The notes under the pieces: model-generated
The model's input: only the letters and a program-made list of their open reading frames with translations
The model's database searches: none
Told to the model about the DNA's origin: nothing
Program-made: the position numbers and the translations under genes
Shown here: positions 9,010-17,964 of the stretch, one piece after another
Layout of the letters: the number at the start of each line of letters is the position of its first letter
Numbering within the stretch: position 1 is the first letter of the stretch
NCBI GenBank assembly: GCA_030560485.1
Contig: JAKTTS010000110.1
Coordinates: 1-35,503 of the forward strand
Length of the DNA: 35,503 nt
Reading direction: 5' to 3'
Source of the DNA: Ascoidea tarda (nom. inval.)
Taxonomy: Eukaryota > Ascomycota > Saccharomycetes > Ascoideales > Ascoideaceae

Positions 9010-11277
9010 ATGACTGTAATAAAAGTCAAAAGTGACAGAGAACTTCCTCCCCAAAAGATATATTATCTACCTGATCAAATCTCTCCTGATTCTACTGAGC
9101 CTTATAACTCTCACTATGGTGCTGGTATTCCAATTGCAATTGATTTTGGAACATCTGATATGAGAATTGGGTTAACAAACAATTCGTCTCCTTCAAATAT
9201 CTTTCCATCTGTAATTTCTCGGTATAGAGACCGTAAATTGGCTCAAACTTTAACCTTTGTCGGGTTTGATGTTTACCTAGATTCAAGTTTTAAATCCTCA
9301 TTAAAGACTCCATTTGATGGCCCTCTAATAACTAATTGGGACTATGTGGAATGGATGCTAGATTATTCCTTTCATCATATCGGAGTTGATTCCGATGGTT
9401 TTGTCGATAATCCAATCGTTATGTCAGAATTATTAGGTGCTCCTTCACAGCAAAGAAAAAATATGTTGCAATTATTATTTGAAGCATATAGAGTACCGAA
9501 AGTTACATTTGGCATTGATGATTTATTTTCTTATTATCAAAATAATGGTAAAAATGGTCTAGTGATTGGTGCTGGTAATCAAGCTATAAATATCATCCCC
9601 GTAATAAACTCAAAACCAATTTTAACTGAAGCTAAAAGAATTAACTGGGGTGGTAGTCTGTGTGTTGATTACTTGTCAAAATTGATTAATCTAAAATATC
9701 CGTATTTCCCATCAAAGATAAATAATCATCAGTTTGAAATCCTAATGAGAAATCATTGCTATGTATCAAAAGATTATCAAGAAGAAATAAATCATATTTT
9801 TGATTTGGACGTACTAGAAAAAACAGATATCTTAATTGAAGCTCCATATGCTGAAAATGTTCAACCTATTAAAACTGAAGAAGAACTAAAAAGAATAGCT
9901 GAAAAGAGAAAAGAAAGTGGGAGAAGATTACAAGAACAAGCTCAAAAATCTCGTTTAGAAAAATTAATTCAAAAGGAAAAGGACTATGAATATTATACAA
10001 AATTAAAAAACAGTTTAGAAGAATTAAATAAAAAACAAATAATTCATACTTTAGAAGCTGAGGGTTTTGATGATGAATCTGATTTTAAAAAATATTACAA
10101 CAACTTAGAAAAATCAATTAAAAGAGCAAGAAAAGCAGATATAGGTGGAAACAATGATGAGATCGAATCTGAAACCCCACCTGAATTCCCACTAGTCGAT
10201 ATTCCAGATGATCAATTAACTGAAGATCAAGTAAAGGAAAAAAAAACTCAAAAGTTTCTTAAAGCAAATTATGATGCTAGGAAGAAAGCACACGAAGAAA
10301 AATTGTTAGAAAAAAAAAGATTAGAAGAATTGGAAATTCAAGAAGAAAAATGGAGAAAAGAAGATCTTAATGACTGGATTCAAGATAAAAGAAAAAAATT
10401 AAATTCTATACTAAAGAAAAAAAAAGATAGAAAAAAATTAAGGGAAGAATTAAATGATAGGAAATCTCATGCTGCTCAGATAAGAATGAAAAACATAGCA
10501 GTTTTGGCTGCAGAAAATTCAGTTCCAAATACATCTGGAAATAATACTAGAAGCTCTAAGAGAAAGAGAACTATCACAATAGATAATGACCCCAATGACA
10601 CATTTGGAGCTAATGATGACGACTGGGCAATTTACAGAGATATTGCTAACGTTGAAGATGAAGATGAAATTGAGGAAGAAAATCAGTTAATGTTAAAATT
10701 AGAAGCTGATTTGTTACAATATGATCCTAATTTTTCAATTGAAAATACTTATGATTCTCAATTCGACTGGAGAAAAAGTATAATTCATAAATTTTTAAGA
10801 GGTCCAAGAGATTATGATTCAGAAATAACACAACACCAATATCAATTTCATATGAACATAGAAAGAATAAGAGTTCCAGAAACAATGTTTCAACCATCAA
10901 TTGTCGGTGTGGATCAAGCAGGTATATCCGAGTTAAGTGAAAACATCATTGTCAATAGATTGCCCAGCGAGGGATTTTATCCTAAAAATGAAATTGAAAA
11001 AGCTCCAATCATTAATGACATATTTTTAACAGGAGGGTTATCTCATTTTAAAGATTTTGATGAAAGACTAAAAAATGACTTTACATCTTTCTTGCCTGTT
11101 AATTCCAAAATTAATATCAGAAGAGCTGTTGATCCAAGATTGGATGCTTGGAGAGGAATGGCCAAATTTTCTAATAATATTGATTCTAAAAATGCTTTTA
11201 TAACAAAACGAGAATATGAAGAAATGGGGCCAGATTATATAAAAGAACATAATCTAGGGAATTTTGGGTATTTTTAA
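9010..11277 (+). CDS. ARP5: Actin-related protein Arp5 (INO80 complex)
   Basis: 755 residues from the ATG at 9010-9012 (MTVIKVKSDRELPPQKIYYL), the same length as S. cerevisiae Arp5; nine upstream open codons lack an ATG start. The actin fold begins with the phosphate-1 motif PIAIDFGTSDMRIGL at about 41-55. A long Lys/Glu-rich coiled-coil insertion (about 290-520) splits the fold, as is diagnostic of Arp5. The C-terminal actin elements include ITG-like FLTGGLSHFKDF near residue 672 and DPRLDAWRGMAKF. Arp5 pairs with Ies6 and couples the INO80 ATPase to nucleosome sliding. It converges on NOP2, the same arrangement as in S. cerevisiae. Confidence 0.95.
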   Translation: MTVIKVKSDRELPPQKIYYLPDQISPDSTEPYNSHYGAGIPIAIDFGTSDMRIGLTNNSSPSNIFPSVISRYRDRKLAQTLTFVGFDVYLDSSFKSSLKTPFDGPLITNWDYVEWMLDYSFHHIGVDSDGFVDNPIVMSELLGAPSQQRKNMLQLLFEAYRVPKVTFGIDDLFSYYQNNGKNGLVIGAGNQAINIIPVINSKPILTEAKRINWGGSLCVDYLSKLINLKYPYFPSKINNHQFEILMRNHCYVSKDYQEEINHIFDLDVLEKTDILIEAPYAENVQPIKTEEELKRIAEKRKESGRRLQEQAQKSRLEKLIQKEKDYEYYTKLKNSLEELNKKQIIHTLEAEGFDDESDFKKYYNNLEKSIKRARKADIGGNNDEIESETPPEFPLVDIPDDQLTEDQVKEKKTQKFLKANYDARKKAHEEKLLEKKRLEELEIQEEKWRKEDLNDWIQDKRKKLNSILKKKKDRKKLREELNDRKSHAAQIRMKNIAVLAAENSVPNTSGNNTRSSKRKRTITIDNDPNDTFGANDDDWAIYRDIANVEDEDEIEEENQLMLKLEADLLQYDPNFSIENTYDSQFDWRKSIIHKFLRGPRDYDSEITQHQYQFHMNIERIRVPETMFQPSIVGVDQAGISELSENIIVNRLPSEGFYPKNEIEKAPIINDIFLTGGLSHFKDFDERLKNDFTSFLPVNSKINIRRAVDPRLDAWRGMAKFSNNIDSKNAFITKREYEEMGPDYIKEHNLGNFGYF

Positions 11278-11897
11278 TGGAGTTTTAAGTTTTCATACTA
11301 TAATTTGACTTTCGATAGCTGAAAAACTTTGTTGGGTTTAATGTACAATATCATTTTAGTTTTATTATATTTATTTTACTTTTGAACAAAGTTTTTGTAG
11401 TCTTCAATTGAAATTCTTTTTGCATTGTGTGGTTTTTATCGTTTGTGTTACTTCAAAGTTTACAAATAGAACATTTTTCCTGACTCCTTCAGCCAGAACA
11501 CACAAACTCCATTTTGATTTGTGTGAGGAAGATTACATATTAAAAAAAATTTTTTTATTAAAAATAGTGCTAGTATTCAACAATCGGTAATCTAAATATA
11601 ATCCAGTACTAGTTTTAGGTTCTATGACCAGTCGATAATTGACCAAAGAGCTAAAATAGATTGCCTTCTCAGATATTATTAACACATTTCTAAAGATAGA
11701 ATATTTAAGGAAGAACTATTTTTATTCTTATAAGCAGTTTATGTCAACGGAAAAAAAAATCTTTTAATACTCTCTTGAAAACTAGATAATTAACATTAAA
11801 GTTATTAGATTACGGAATAAAAGAGTTCTTGTCTAGGTTTTTCAAAAAATAAACAAAAAATGTAGCATTATTATACAAAGAAATATGATTTTGCAGT
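11278..11897. other. Convergent ARP5/NOP2 intergenic region
   Basis: 620 bp of AT-rich sequence between two convergent stop codons. I found no gene, tRNA or repeat family. It should contain both 3' UTRs. An A-run/T-run palindrome lies near 11541-11562. Confidence 0.6.
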
Positions 11898-13880
11898 TTA
11901 TTTATCGGAGCTTTTACCGTTTAAAGCCTTTTTGGGATTTATACCCTTTTTCCTTAAACTAATCTTCACTGCTTTTTCAATATACTTTTTATCTTCTTCT
12001 TCTTCGAATTTTGAAAAATCGTCTTTAATGATACTTTCTTCTAATTCATCATCAGCTCGTATCATTGCTTCTTTCTCTTTGGCACCAGCTTTACTAGTAT
12101 CATGAGGACTTGGAGCTGTTTTCTTGAATTTAGCAACGTAAAAACCATCAACATTATAAGTGTGTGGATAATATCTTCGTGTTAATTTGAGAGATGAGCT
12201 AAAATGCTTTCCTCTATAGCTATTGAATCCTTCTTTACCTATAAGTAAACCAGTGTCCACCAACTTAACATTGGGTCTTTTTCTCAAAGCGTAGTTTACG
12301 ACTGCCTCATTCTCATCTACTGTAACAGAACAAGTAGAGTAAACAATATAACCACCGGTTTCTGAATTGGCATTCACAGAATCAATAGCAGATAAAAGCA
12401 ATTGTTTTTGTAAGTAAGGAACATCAATAAAATCCTTTTCTGTTCTTGAGGTTTTGACCGAATTGTCTTTAGAAATAACACCAGTTCCCGAACAAGGAGC
12501 ATCAAGTAAAACTCTGTCGAACCCTCCAATAACCTTTGGAAACTCTCTGGCATCATGGTTGCACACAATTGTATTGCGACACCCAAGTCTATGTATATTA
12601 GCAATCAAAGATTTGGTTCTAGCTTTATTTGAATCGTTAGCAAATACCACACCGGTATTTTTCATCATCGAAGAAATATAAGTAGTTTTACCACCAGGAG
12701 CAGCAGCCATATCAAGAATACGCTCATTTTCTTGAGGATCCAATGCCATCACTGGCAAGAAAGATGAGGCAGCTTGCAAAATATAATGGCCAGCAAGGTA
12801 TTCAGGGGTGGCACCGATAGGAACCTGAGAATCAAAAATCTGTAAGCCAACTTTAGTCCAATTTCCAATAGGCTGAAGATTAACACCTTTGTTCACCAAA
12901 GCTTGAGCTAAATTTCTTCTTTTGGATTTCAAAGTATTTGTTCTTATAGTTACGGGCCTAGCAATTTCATTGGCTTCAAAAAATTCTAGTGCTTCAGTGG
13001 GAGAAAATAAGTTAAACAATTTTTCTGCCAAAAATGGAGTATAATTGAAATAATCACACACGTCTTTAACAAACCTATTAATATAATCAGTTCTACTTCT
13101 ACCTTCTTCGGCCAAGTTTTTGAAGTCTTCAAGCACTTTTGTAATTTCTATTAATCTCGTTCTTGAAATTGTAACATCTTTTGGTCCTTTGCTCAATGCT
13201 TCTTCCTCTTGCTCTGTTGGCAAAATTTTGGCTCTGGGCTGAACAGTATTGCCTTCCAACAATTCTTCTTCAGCATCAGCGTCCTCTTCTGCTTTTTCCT
13301 GATCTAATTTGTTTGAAAAAAGTTCAATATTTTTAACGTTTAATTTCTCAATATCATCCGAATCATACTCATCATCGTCACTAAATATTGGTTGATCTTG
13401 ATCCTGCTCTTGCTCGGAATCGAAATCAGATCCTACAGATCCATTTCCTTCCAAATCAAATTCATCATTAAGTTCTTCTCCTTCTAAGTTGTCTTCATCG
13501 TCATCTTCATCAAAAAGAGTTTTTCTGGTACTAGCCAATTCATCCAAATCTACTTCAGGTAAATCATCTGGGAATGCATCTTCTGATTCTTCTACTTTCT
13601 TGGATTTTTTAGACTTTTTAGATTTTTTCGATTTATTATCCTTTTCAGTTTTCAATTCTTTTTCAGTTATTTTACTTTCTTTATCGTTCTTTTTTACTTT
13701 TTTATCAGACTTTTTGGACTTTTCGTCTTTTGTGACTTTTGCTTTAGTCTCTTTAGTTTGTTTGATCTCTTTAATGCCATTTTGTTTCAATTTCTTCTTT
13801 TCAGACTTTAACTTTTTAGAGTGGAATTCCTCAATAGGAAGAGGATCTTTTTGTTTTCTTTTTGAACGATTTACACCCAT
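11898..13880 (-). CDS. NOP2: Nop2, 25S rRNA cytosine-C5 methyltransferase
   Basis: 660 residues from the ATG at 13878-13880 (S. cerevisiae 618). The N-terminal ~110 residues are Lys/Ser-rich with nuclear-localisation-like runs and are followed by an acidic stretch (120-180). The NSUN/NOL1 catalytic domain spans about 240-590: AdoMet-binding ILDMAAAPGGKTTYISS (388-404), motif IV LLDAPCSGTGV with Cys ~463, and motif VI YSTCSV with the nucleophilic Cys ~517. Nop2 modifies 25S rRNA in the nucleolus and is required for 60S subunit assembly. Its C-terminus is Lys/Glu-rich. It is divergent from GCD10 across a short promoter, as in S. cerevisiae. Confidence 0.95.
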   Translation of the reverse strand: MGVNRSKRKQKDPLPIEEFHSKKLKSEKKKLKQNGIKEIKQTKETKAKVTKDEKSKKSDKKVKKNDKESKITEKELKTEKDNKSKKSKKSKKSKKVEESEDAFPDDLPEVDLDELASTRKTLFDEDDDEDNLEGEELNDEFDLEGNGSVGSDFDSEQEQDQDQPIFSDDDEYDSDDIEKLNVKNIELFSNKLDQEKAEEDADAEEELLEGNTVQPRAKILPTEQEEEALSKGPKDVTISRTRLIEITKVLEDFKNLAEEGRSRTDYINRFVKDVCDYFNYTPFLAEKLFNLFSPTEALEFFEANEIARPVTIRTNTLKSKRRNLAQALVNKGVNLQPIGNWTKVGLQIFDSQVPIGATPEYLAGHYILQAASSFLPVMALDPQENERILDMAAAPGGKTTYISSMMKNTGVVFANDSNKARTKSLIANIHRLGCRNTIVCNHDAREFPKVIGGFDRVLLDAPCSGTGVISKDNSVKTSRTEKDFIDVPYLQKQLLLSAIDSVNANSETGGYIVYSTCSVTVDENEAVVNYALRKRPNVKLVDTGLLIGKEGFNSYRGKHFSSSLKLTRRYYPHTYNVDGFYVAKFKKTAPSPHDTSKAGAKEKEAMIRADDELEESIIKDDFSKFEEEEDKKYIEKAVKISLRKKGINPKKALNGKSSDK

Positions 13881-14149
13881 TTATAAATATATTGAACAAA
13901 ATTTCTAGATAAAGATTCTGATGAATTTCTATCTTAAAATTTAAATTTTTTTCAAGTTTTTGTTCTTTGAAATTTTTTTTCAAAATGGCCGAAAAAAGTA
14001 GTGACCCGTATTGCTGGTTTTATTTTTTGAATTTATTGAAGATTTTTCAGAGATTTTTCAACAATCTTCAATGTTTCAAAAGAGAAGCTAAAATAGATTA
14101 TTAAAATATAAACAAAAAAAGCGAAAAAAAGGAAAAAAGAAAAAAAAAG
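13881..14149. promoter_or_regulatory. Divergent NOP2/GCD10 promoter
   Basis: 269 bp. TGAAATTTTTTTTC at 13968-13981 resembles the ribosome-biogenesis RRPE element (TGAAAAATTTT). TGACCCG at 14002-14008 is one base from a Reb1 site. Both flanking genes act in ribosome or tRNA maturation, which fits, but the motifs are weak. A-rich sequence leads directly into the GCD10 ATG. Confidence 0.35.
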
Positions 14150-15607
14150 ATGAGTGAAGAATTTGTGCTGGAAACAAAGGGCAAAAACCGTTTGATTATT
14201 AGTCCGAATCAATATTGTTTCATCAAACTTCCATCAAATGGAATAAAGATCGTTCAATTGAGACCTGATGGTATAATTTCATTGGGAAAATTTGGCTGTT
14301 TTGAAGTTAATTCAGTACTTAATCATCCATATGGAGAAACATTTGAAATTGTTGAGGATAAACAGGCTCGGGCAATTTATACAGATGCATTTGAGACTGG
14401 GAACGATGATGAGGATTTAGAAGAAGAGAATATTTCTGAAGTAGAAATTTCATCAAAGTTGCTTTCTACAGATAAGGAAAACAAAAGTAGACTAGATAAT
14501 AGAGATGTAAATGATATTGGACCTGGTGTTCAAAAGTTGACAAGTGTGGAGATTGAGCTTTTAAAAAAAGACAGTGAACTATCGAATAAGGGAAAAGGTA
14601 TTATTGAAAAATTGATTGAAAGTCATACAAATTTTAATAAAAAAACAGTTCACTCACAAGAAAAATATGTCAAAAGAAAACAGCAGAAGTTTTTAAAAGT
14701 TTTCACAATTGAATATTTATCAGCGTCAAATTTACTAAGATTTTATACAAGTAAGGATTTTGGGAAGATTCATGAATTAAGTGAAGAATCACTTGGACTA
14801 ATGATGTCGTTAGCAGATGTTAGACCAGGTGGAAGATACCTTGTTGTTGATGAGTGTTTAGGGTTAATTGTTTATACAATGATGGAAAGGATGAATTTGC
14901 AAGGAGAAATTGTATTAATACATGAAAATGAACATGCAAATTTGATTTCTTTAAAATATAGTGATTACAGTGAAGAAAAGATTAAAAAATTTGTTAAAAC
15001 AATAAATTGGTTACAATTTTTTGAGCCAGATAATGAAAAAATTGAATTTAATATTAAAAGTGAAACTGAAATCTCATTATTGGCTGCACAAAAGAGAAGC
15101 AACTATTATCGTCATAAACGAAACGCTGAAATTACAAACTCTGTTATAGATAATGTTAAAAGAGGGCAATTTGATGGGTTAATTATGGCCAGTACATTAT
15201 ATTTACCAAAACTATTACCTAAAATAGTTGATAAAATTGGAGGATCAAGAGCAATTGTATGTTATAGCAATAACAAGGAGTTATTGAATGAGACAAATCA
15301 TGTATTACTTAATGATGTTAGAGTTATAAACTCCAAGATTTTAGAGACCAGGGTTCGACCATATCAAAGCATTCCAGGAAAGTTGCATCCATTAATGACG
15401 ATAAGAAGTGGAGGAGGATATTTACTATGGGGATTAAGAGTTATTCCTGGAGATAAAATAAAGGCTACAGGTAGAGGAAATAAAAAAAGTAAGGAGATAA
15501 GAGAGAAAGAAGGTGATAAGCAGGAGGAAAAAAAAGTGAAAGATGGTAAAATTGAAGAAGAAAAAGATGATTTAGAGAGGGAGTTAAAAAAGCCTAAAAT
15601 AGAATGA
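14150..15607 (+). CDS. GCD10: tRNA m1A58 methyltransferase non-catalytic subunit Gcd10/Trm6
   Basis: 485 residues from the ATG at 14150-14152 (S. cerevisiae 478). The N-terminus (FVLETKGKNRLIISPNQYCF, IVQLRPDGIISLGKFGCFEV) and central segments (SLADVRPGGRYLVVDECLGL; HPLMTIRSGGGYLLWG) match the Gcd10/Trm6 family. Trm6 binds tRNA and holds the catalytic Trm61 subunit; the pair makes m1A58, needed for initiator tRNA-Met stability. As expected for the non-catalytic subunit, the methyltransferase fold lacks a clear AdoMet-binding GxGxG. The last ~45 residues are a Lys/Glu-rich tail. The stop codon abuts a GATT microsatellite. Confidence 0.93.
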   Translation: MSEEFVLETKGKNRLIISPNQYCFIKLPSNGIKIVQLRPDGIISLGKFGCFEVNSVLNHPYGETFEIVEDKQARAIYTDAFETGNDDEDLEEENISEVEISSKLLSTDKENKSRLDNRDVNDIGPGVQKLTSVEIELLKKDSELSNKGKGIIEKLIESHTNFNKKTVHSQEKYVKRKQQKFLKVFTIEYLSASNLLRFYTSKDFGKIHELSEESLGLMMSLADVRPGGRYLVVDECLGLIVYTMMERMNLQGEIVLIHENEHANLISLKYSDYSEEKIKKFVKTINWLQFFEPDNEKIEFNIKSETEISLLAAQKRSNYYRHKRNAEITNSVIDNVKRGQFDGLIMASTLYLPKLLPKIVDKIGGSRAIVCYSNNKELLNETNHVLLNDVRVINSKILETRVRPYQSIPGKLHPLMTIRSGGGYLLWGLRVIPGDKIKATGRGNKKSKEIREKEGDKQEEKKVKDGKIEEEKDDLERELKKPKIE

Positions 15608-15608
15608 A

Positions 15609-15661
<53 letters not shown>
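15609..15661. repeat. (GATT)13 microsatellite
   Basis: Thirteen perfect GATT units plus one base fill almost the whole 56 bp between the GCD10 stop (15605-15607) and the convergent MTQ1 stop (from 15664). Confidence 0.97.
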
Positions 15662-15662
<1 letters not shown>

Positions 15663-15663
15663 A

Positions 15664-16647
15664 TTATAATAATTTATCACAGATTTTTGATAGAATATTT
15701 AAATCAGTTTTCCAACCCATAATACATCTAATTAGATTATTTGAGTCATAAATTAACCCACAATTCCATTGATTTGATTTATCAAGTTTTTGAAGTAAAT
15801 TTTTAGTGAATTGAACTTGTTGATCGTTGCCAAGTTCAAATATGAAAGCACTTGGGGAATTATTTAAGAAATGTGGATGGAATAGTTTGTATAATAATTG
15901 ATTATAAAATTCCAAATGGCCTAATAGAGCTAATTTTGGCTCATATAATTTCACTGATTTTTGTAAGTTATTAGTGTATTCTAACGAGTGTATATACGGA
16001 GGATTTGAGACAAGTAAATCAACCGATTTGAAATTGATGTTGTTGCTGTTGTTGTTTTTGTTTTTGTTTTTGATATTATTTAATGTGTTATTATTAAATA
16101 TGTCTTGTTTACTAAAAGAATAAGATCTTGAATCTAAATTTAAAAAATTCTGATTGATTTTTAAATTTTTCAAGGCTAAATCGATTGCGAAATTGGATAT
16201 ATCAATACCTATTAGAGATATTTGTTTATTGTATGGTCTAATCTCTGAGCCTAATAGTAGGGGAATACAACCAGATCCTGTGCAAACGTCTAGTATGGTA
16301 AATGGTTTATTGACAATATCGTTATTGGTATTTTGAAAATATTCGGATAAGATATTTGATAATTTGATCACCCAGTCTTCGGTGTCATTTCTGGGTATTA
16401 AAACGTTTTTTTCGCATTTTATGGATAAATTATTTCCAAAGGGTTGATTCCCTAAAATATACTGTAAAGGAACAAGTTTTTTTCTTAGCTTCAAAGCCTT
16501 TGACCATTTGTGTTTTGGTAATTCGTTTTTGATCCAGTTTAGCTCGTCAATTGAAGAGCTGATTGATCTACAAGCAGGAAGAAGATAAGGAAGATAACGA
16601 GAAATCCCTGCAGCTTCTTTGAAGAGCTTTGGTGACAATCTAGGCAT
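15664..16647 (-). CDS. MTQ1: Mtq1, mitochondrial release-factor glutamine N5-methyltransferase (HemK/PrmC family)
   Basis: 327 residues from the ATG at 16645-16647 (S. cerevisiae 314). The N-terminal helical domain includes LVPLQYILGNQPFG; the catalytic domain has VLIPRNDTEDWV (about 83-94), AdoMet motif I LDVCTGSGCIPLLLG (119-133), acidic motif IGIDIS (147-152) and the substrate-binding NPPY (215-218). The enzyme methylates the GGQ glutamine of mitochondrial release factor Mrf1. An Asn-rich loop (around 186-205) interrupts the fold before NPPY. The length and N-terminal domain favour Mtq1 over the shorter cytosolic Mtq2. It converges on GCD10, as in S. cerevisiae. Confidence 0.93.
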   Translation of the reverse strand: MPRLSPKLFKEAAGISRYLPYLLPACRSISSSIDELNWIKNELPKHKWSKALKLRKKLVPLQYILGNQPFGNNLSIKCEKNVLIPRNDTEDWVIKLSNILSEYFQNTNNDIVNKPFTILDVCTGSGCIPLLLGSEIRPYNKQISLIGIDISNFAIDLALKNLKINQNFLNLDSRSYSFSKQDIFNNNTLNNIKNKNKNNNSNNINFKSVDLLVSNPPYIHSLEYTNNLQKSVKLYEPKLALLGHLEFYNQLLYKLFHPHFLNNSPSAFIFELGNDQQVQFTKNLLQKLDKSNQWNCGLIYDSNNLIRCIMGWKTDLNILSKICDKLL

Positions 16648-16828
16648 ATATCATTAAATAGTATAAATCTATCATAAAGTTTTCATGTTGAAGCATTTAA
16701 ATCAAAATAAATTGATGGTGTAAAATTTTTCTTTTTTTTTGATGTAAAATTCGTCAAAAAAGTTAAGTTACAGTAGAATTATGATTCTATGATAATATAA
16801 AGTGTCAAAATTCAAAGACCATAAGTTG

Positions 16829-16929
16829 GTTACAGTGGCCGAGTGGTTAAGGCGATGCCCTGCTAGTACCTTATGTCAGCAGTTAAGGCATTGGGATTTC
16901 CTTCGCAGGTTCGAATCCTGTCTGTAACG
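16829..16929 (+). tRNA. tRNA-Ser(GCU) with a 20-nt intron
   Basis: A complete cloverleaf is visible. The acceptor arms GTTACAG/CTGTAAC pair perfectly, with discriminator G at 16929. The D arm carries GGCCGAGTGGTTAAGGC (box A). The anticodon stem is ATGCC/GGCAT and the loop has anticodon GCT at 16862-16864. The T arm is GCAGG-TTCGAAT-CCTGT (box B), with a long serine-type variable arm between. The intron lies at 16866-16885, one base 3' of the anticodon, and its AGCAG can pair with CTGCT of the anticodon loop, as splicing endonuclease substrates do. Without the intron the tRNA is 81 nt. S. cerevisiae tRNA-Ser(GCU) also has a short intron. Confidence 0.96.
16866..16885 (+). other. Intron of tRNA-Ser(GCU)
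   Basis: 20 nt inserted after position 37. Assigned because removing it restores a seven-base anticodon loop between the ATGCC/GGCAT stem halves. Confidence 0.9.
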
Positions 16930-16932
16930 TTA

Positions 16933-16938
16933 TTTTTT
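16933..16938 (+). terminator. RNA polymerase III terminator of tRNA-Ser
   Basis: A run of six T residues begins four bases after the tRNA 3' end. Confidence 0.9.
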
Positions 16939-17088
16939 GATCTTACTTTTTCGGTTTTTAAGTTGAGCGTTTTTCGCTGTTGGAGTTTTATTAGTAAGCG
17001 CTCGTTTTATTTAAAAGTGAGATTGTAGTTGATTCTTTTTCTTTTTGAAAAACATCTATTCTCAGTTATATCAAATACATTTGCAAAA

Positions 17089-17313
17089 ATGGGTGGTCAC
17101 CAATACGAATTCAATGTCAAAATGGCGTGCAGTGGATGCTCAAATGCTGTTTCCAAGGCTCTTTCTCGATTAGAAGGTGTGGAGAATGTTCAAACAGACC
17201 TCGAAAAACAGTTGGTGGAGGTCAAGACTGGCGACGATGTGTCCTATGATGCTGTTTACAACAAGATCAGCAAGACCGGCAAGGAAATCTTGGGCGGCAA
17301 AGTTGTTTTCTAG
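17089..17313 (+). CDS. ATX1: Copper chaperone Atx1
   Basis: 74 residues from the ATG at 17089-17091 (MGGHQYEFNV), matching the 73 residues of S. cerevisiae Atx1; upstream open codons are not used. It is a single heavy-metal-associated domain with the copper-binding MACSGC motif (residues 12-17) and the expected beta-alpha-beta pattern (AVSKALSRLEGVENVQTDLE). Lys at the conserved loop (SKTGKEIL) also matches. Atx1 carries Cu(I) in the cytosol to the Golgi ATPase Ccc2 for loading of the iron oxidase Fet3. The coding sequence is somewhat more GC-rich than its flanks, consistent with high expression. Confidence 0.95.
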   Translation: MGGHQYEFNVKMACSGCSNAVSKALSRLEGVENVQTDLEKQLVEVKTGDDVSYDAVYNKISKTGKEILGGKVVF

Positions 17314-17964
17314 AAGAACAATAGAACATAGACTATAATACACTTTGATGTGAGCAGCTCTGGAGGCTTTGGCGAGACCGAAACTCAAAGCAGAAGCAGC
17401 ACAGACAGCAGCGGCACGCGCGCGGGACCAGCTGAGCCCGGCCGAGCCCAGCGGAGACAGGCCGAGAGCAGCCCCGCCGCGGCCCATGAGATGCCGAAGT
17501 GCGTGCGAGTGTGCGTGCCGTAGTGCGTGTGTGTGTGTTTACGTTTTGCCCGATCTGGCGGGAACGTCGTCTGTGCTGTTTGTGCTGCGTAGACGCTGCT
17601 GCAGAGGACGGCTGCTGATTGGCTGGGAGGCACCTATTGTTCCCAAGGGGCTACAGTCTTGGGGTTATATATTTCTTTTCTTTTCTCTTTTCCACCAGTT
17701 TTCCAATTTTCTCTTCAAGAAAACCATACTTGAATCCCACTTGCTGCTCTTTCTCTCTTCTGCCAGCTTCATTTCCATCTTTCTTCTATATTATCTCTCT
17801 TCTATATTATATCTCTTCTAACCTTCTTCCTCTGGTTAACTTGCCTTAATTCCAGCACAATCCTAGTTAATTCCTGTTTAAGGTTCAACCTTATCAATCA
17901 ATTCCATCTGTTGTTTTTTCCAATCAGACCCATATAGCCATTGTATTTTAACAATTCTCTTCTC
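17314..17964. promoter_or_regulatory. GC-rich promoter island upstream of the ubiquitin-like-domain gene
   Basis: 651 bp. The core, 17375-17640, is very GC-rich with CGCGCGCGGG-type runs and a GTGCGTGCGAG/GTGTGTGTG stretch. Downstream lie ATTGG at 17618-17622 (CCAAT on the other strand), AGGGG at 17646-17650 and a TATATAT at 17666-17672, about 295 bp before the ATG at 17965. That order (CCAAT, stress element, TATA) looks like a real promoter. Then comes a long pyrimidine-rich leader to the start codon. Open frames over the island on both strands are composition artefacts. Confidence 0.5.

Noticed and set aside
17369-17821. Plus-strand 150-codon frame (and opposing frames) in the ATX1-ULD gap
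   Set aside because: Arises from the GC-rich island followed by a pyrimidine-rich leader; Ala/Arg/Cys-rich then Phe/Leu-rich with no domain, and it overlaps promoter-like elements.
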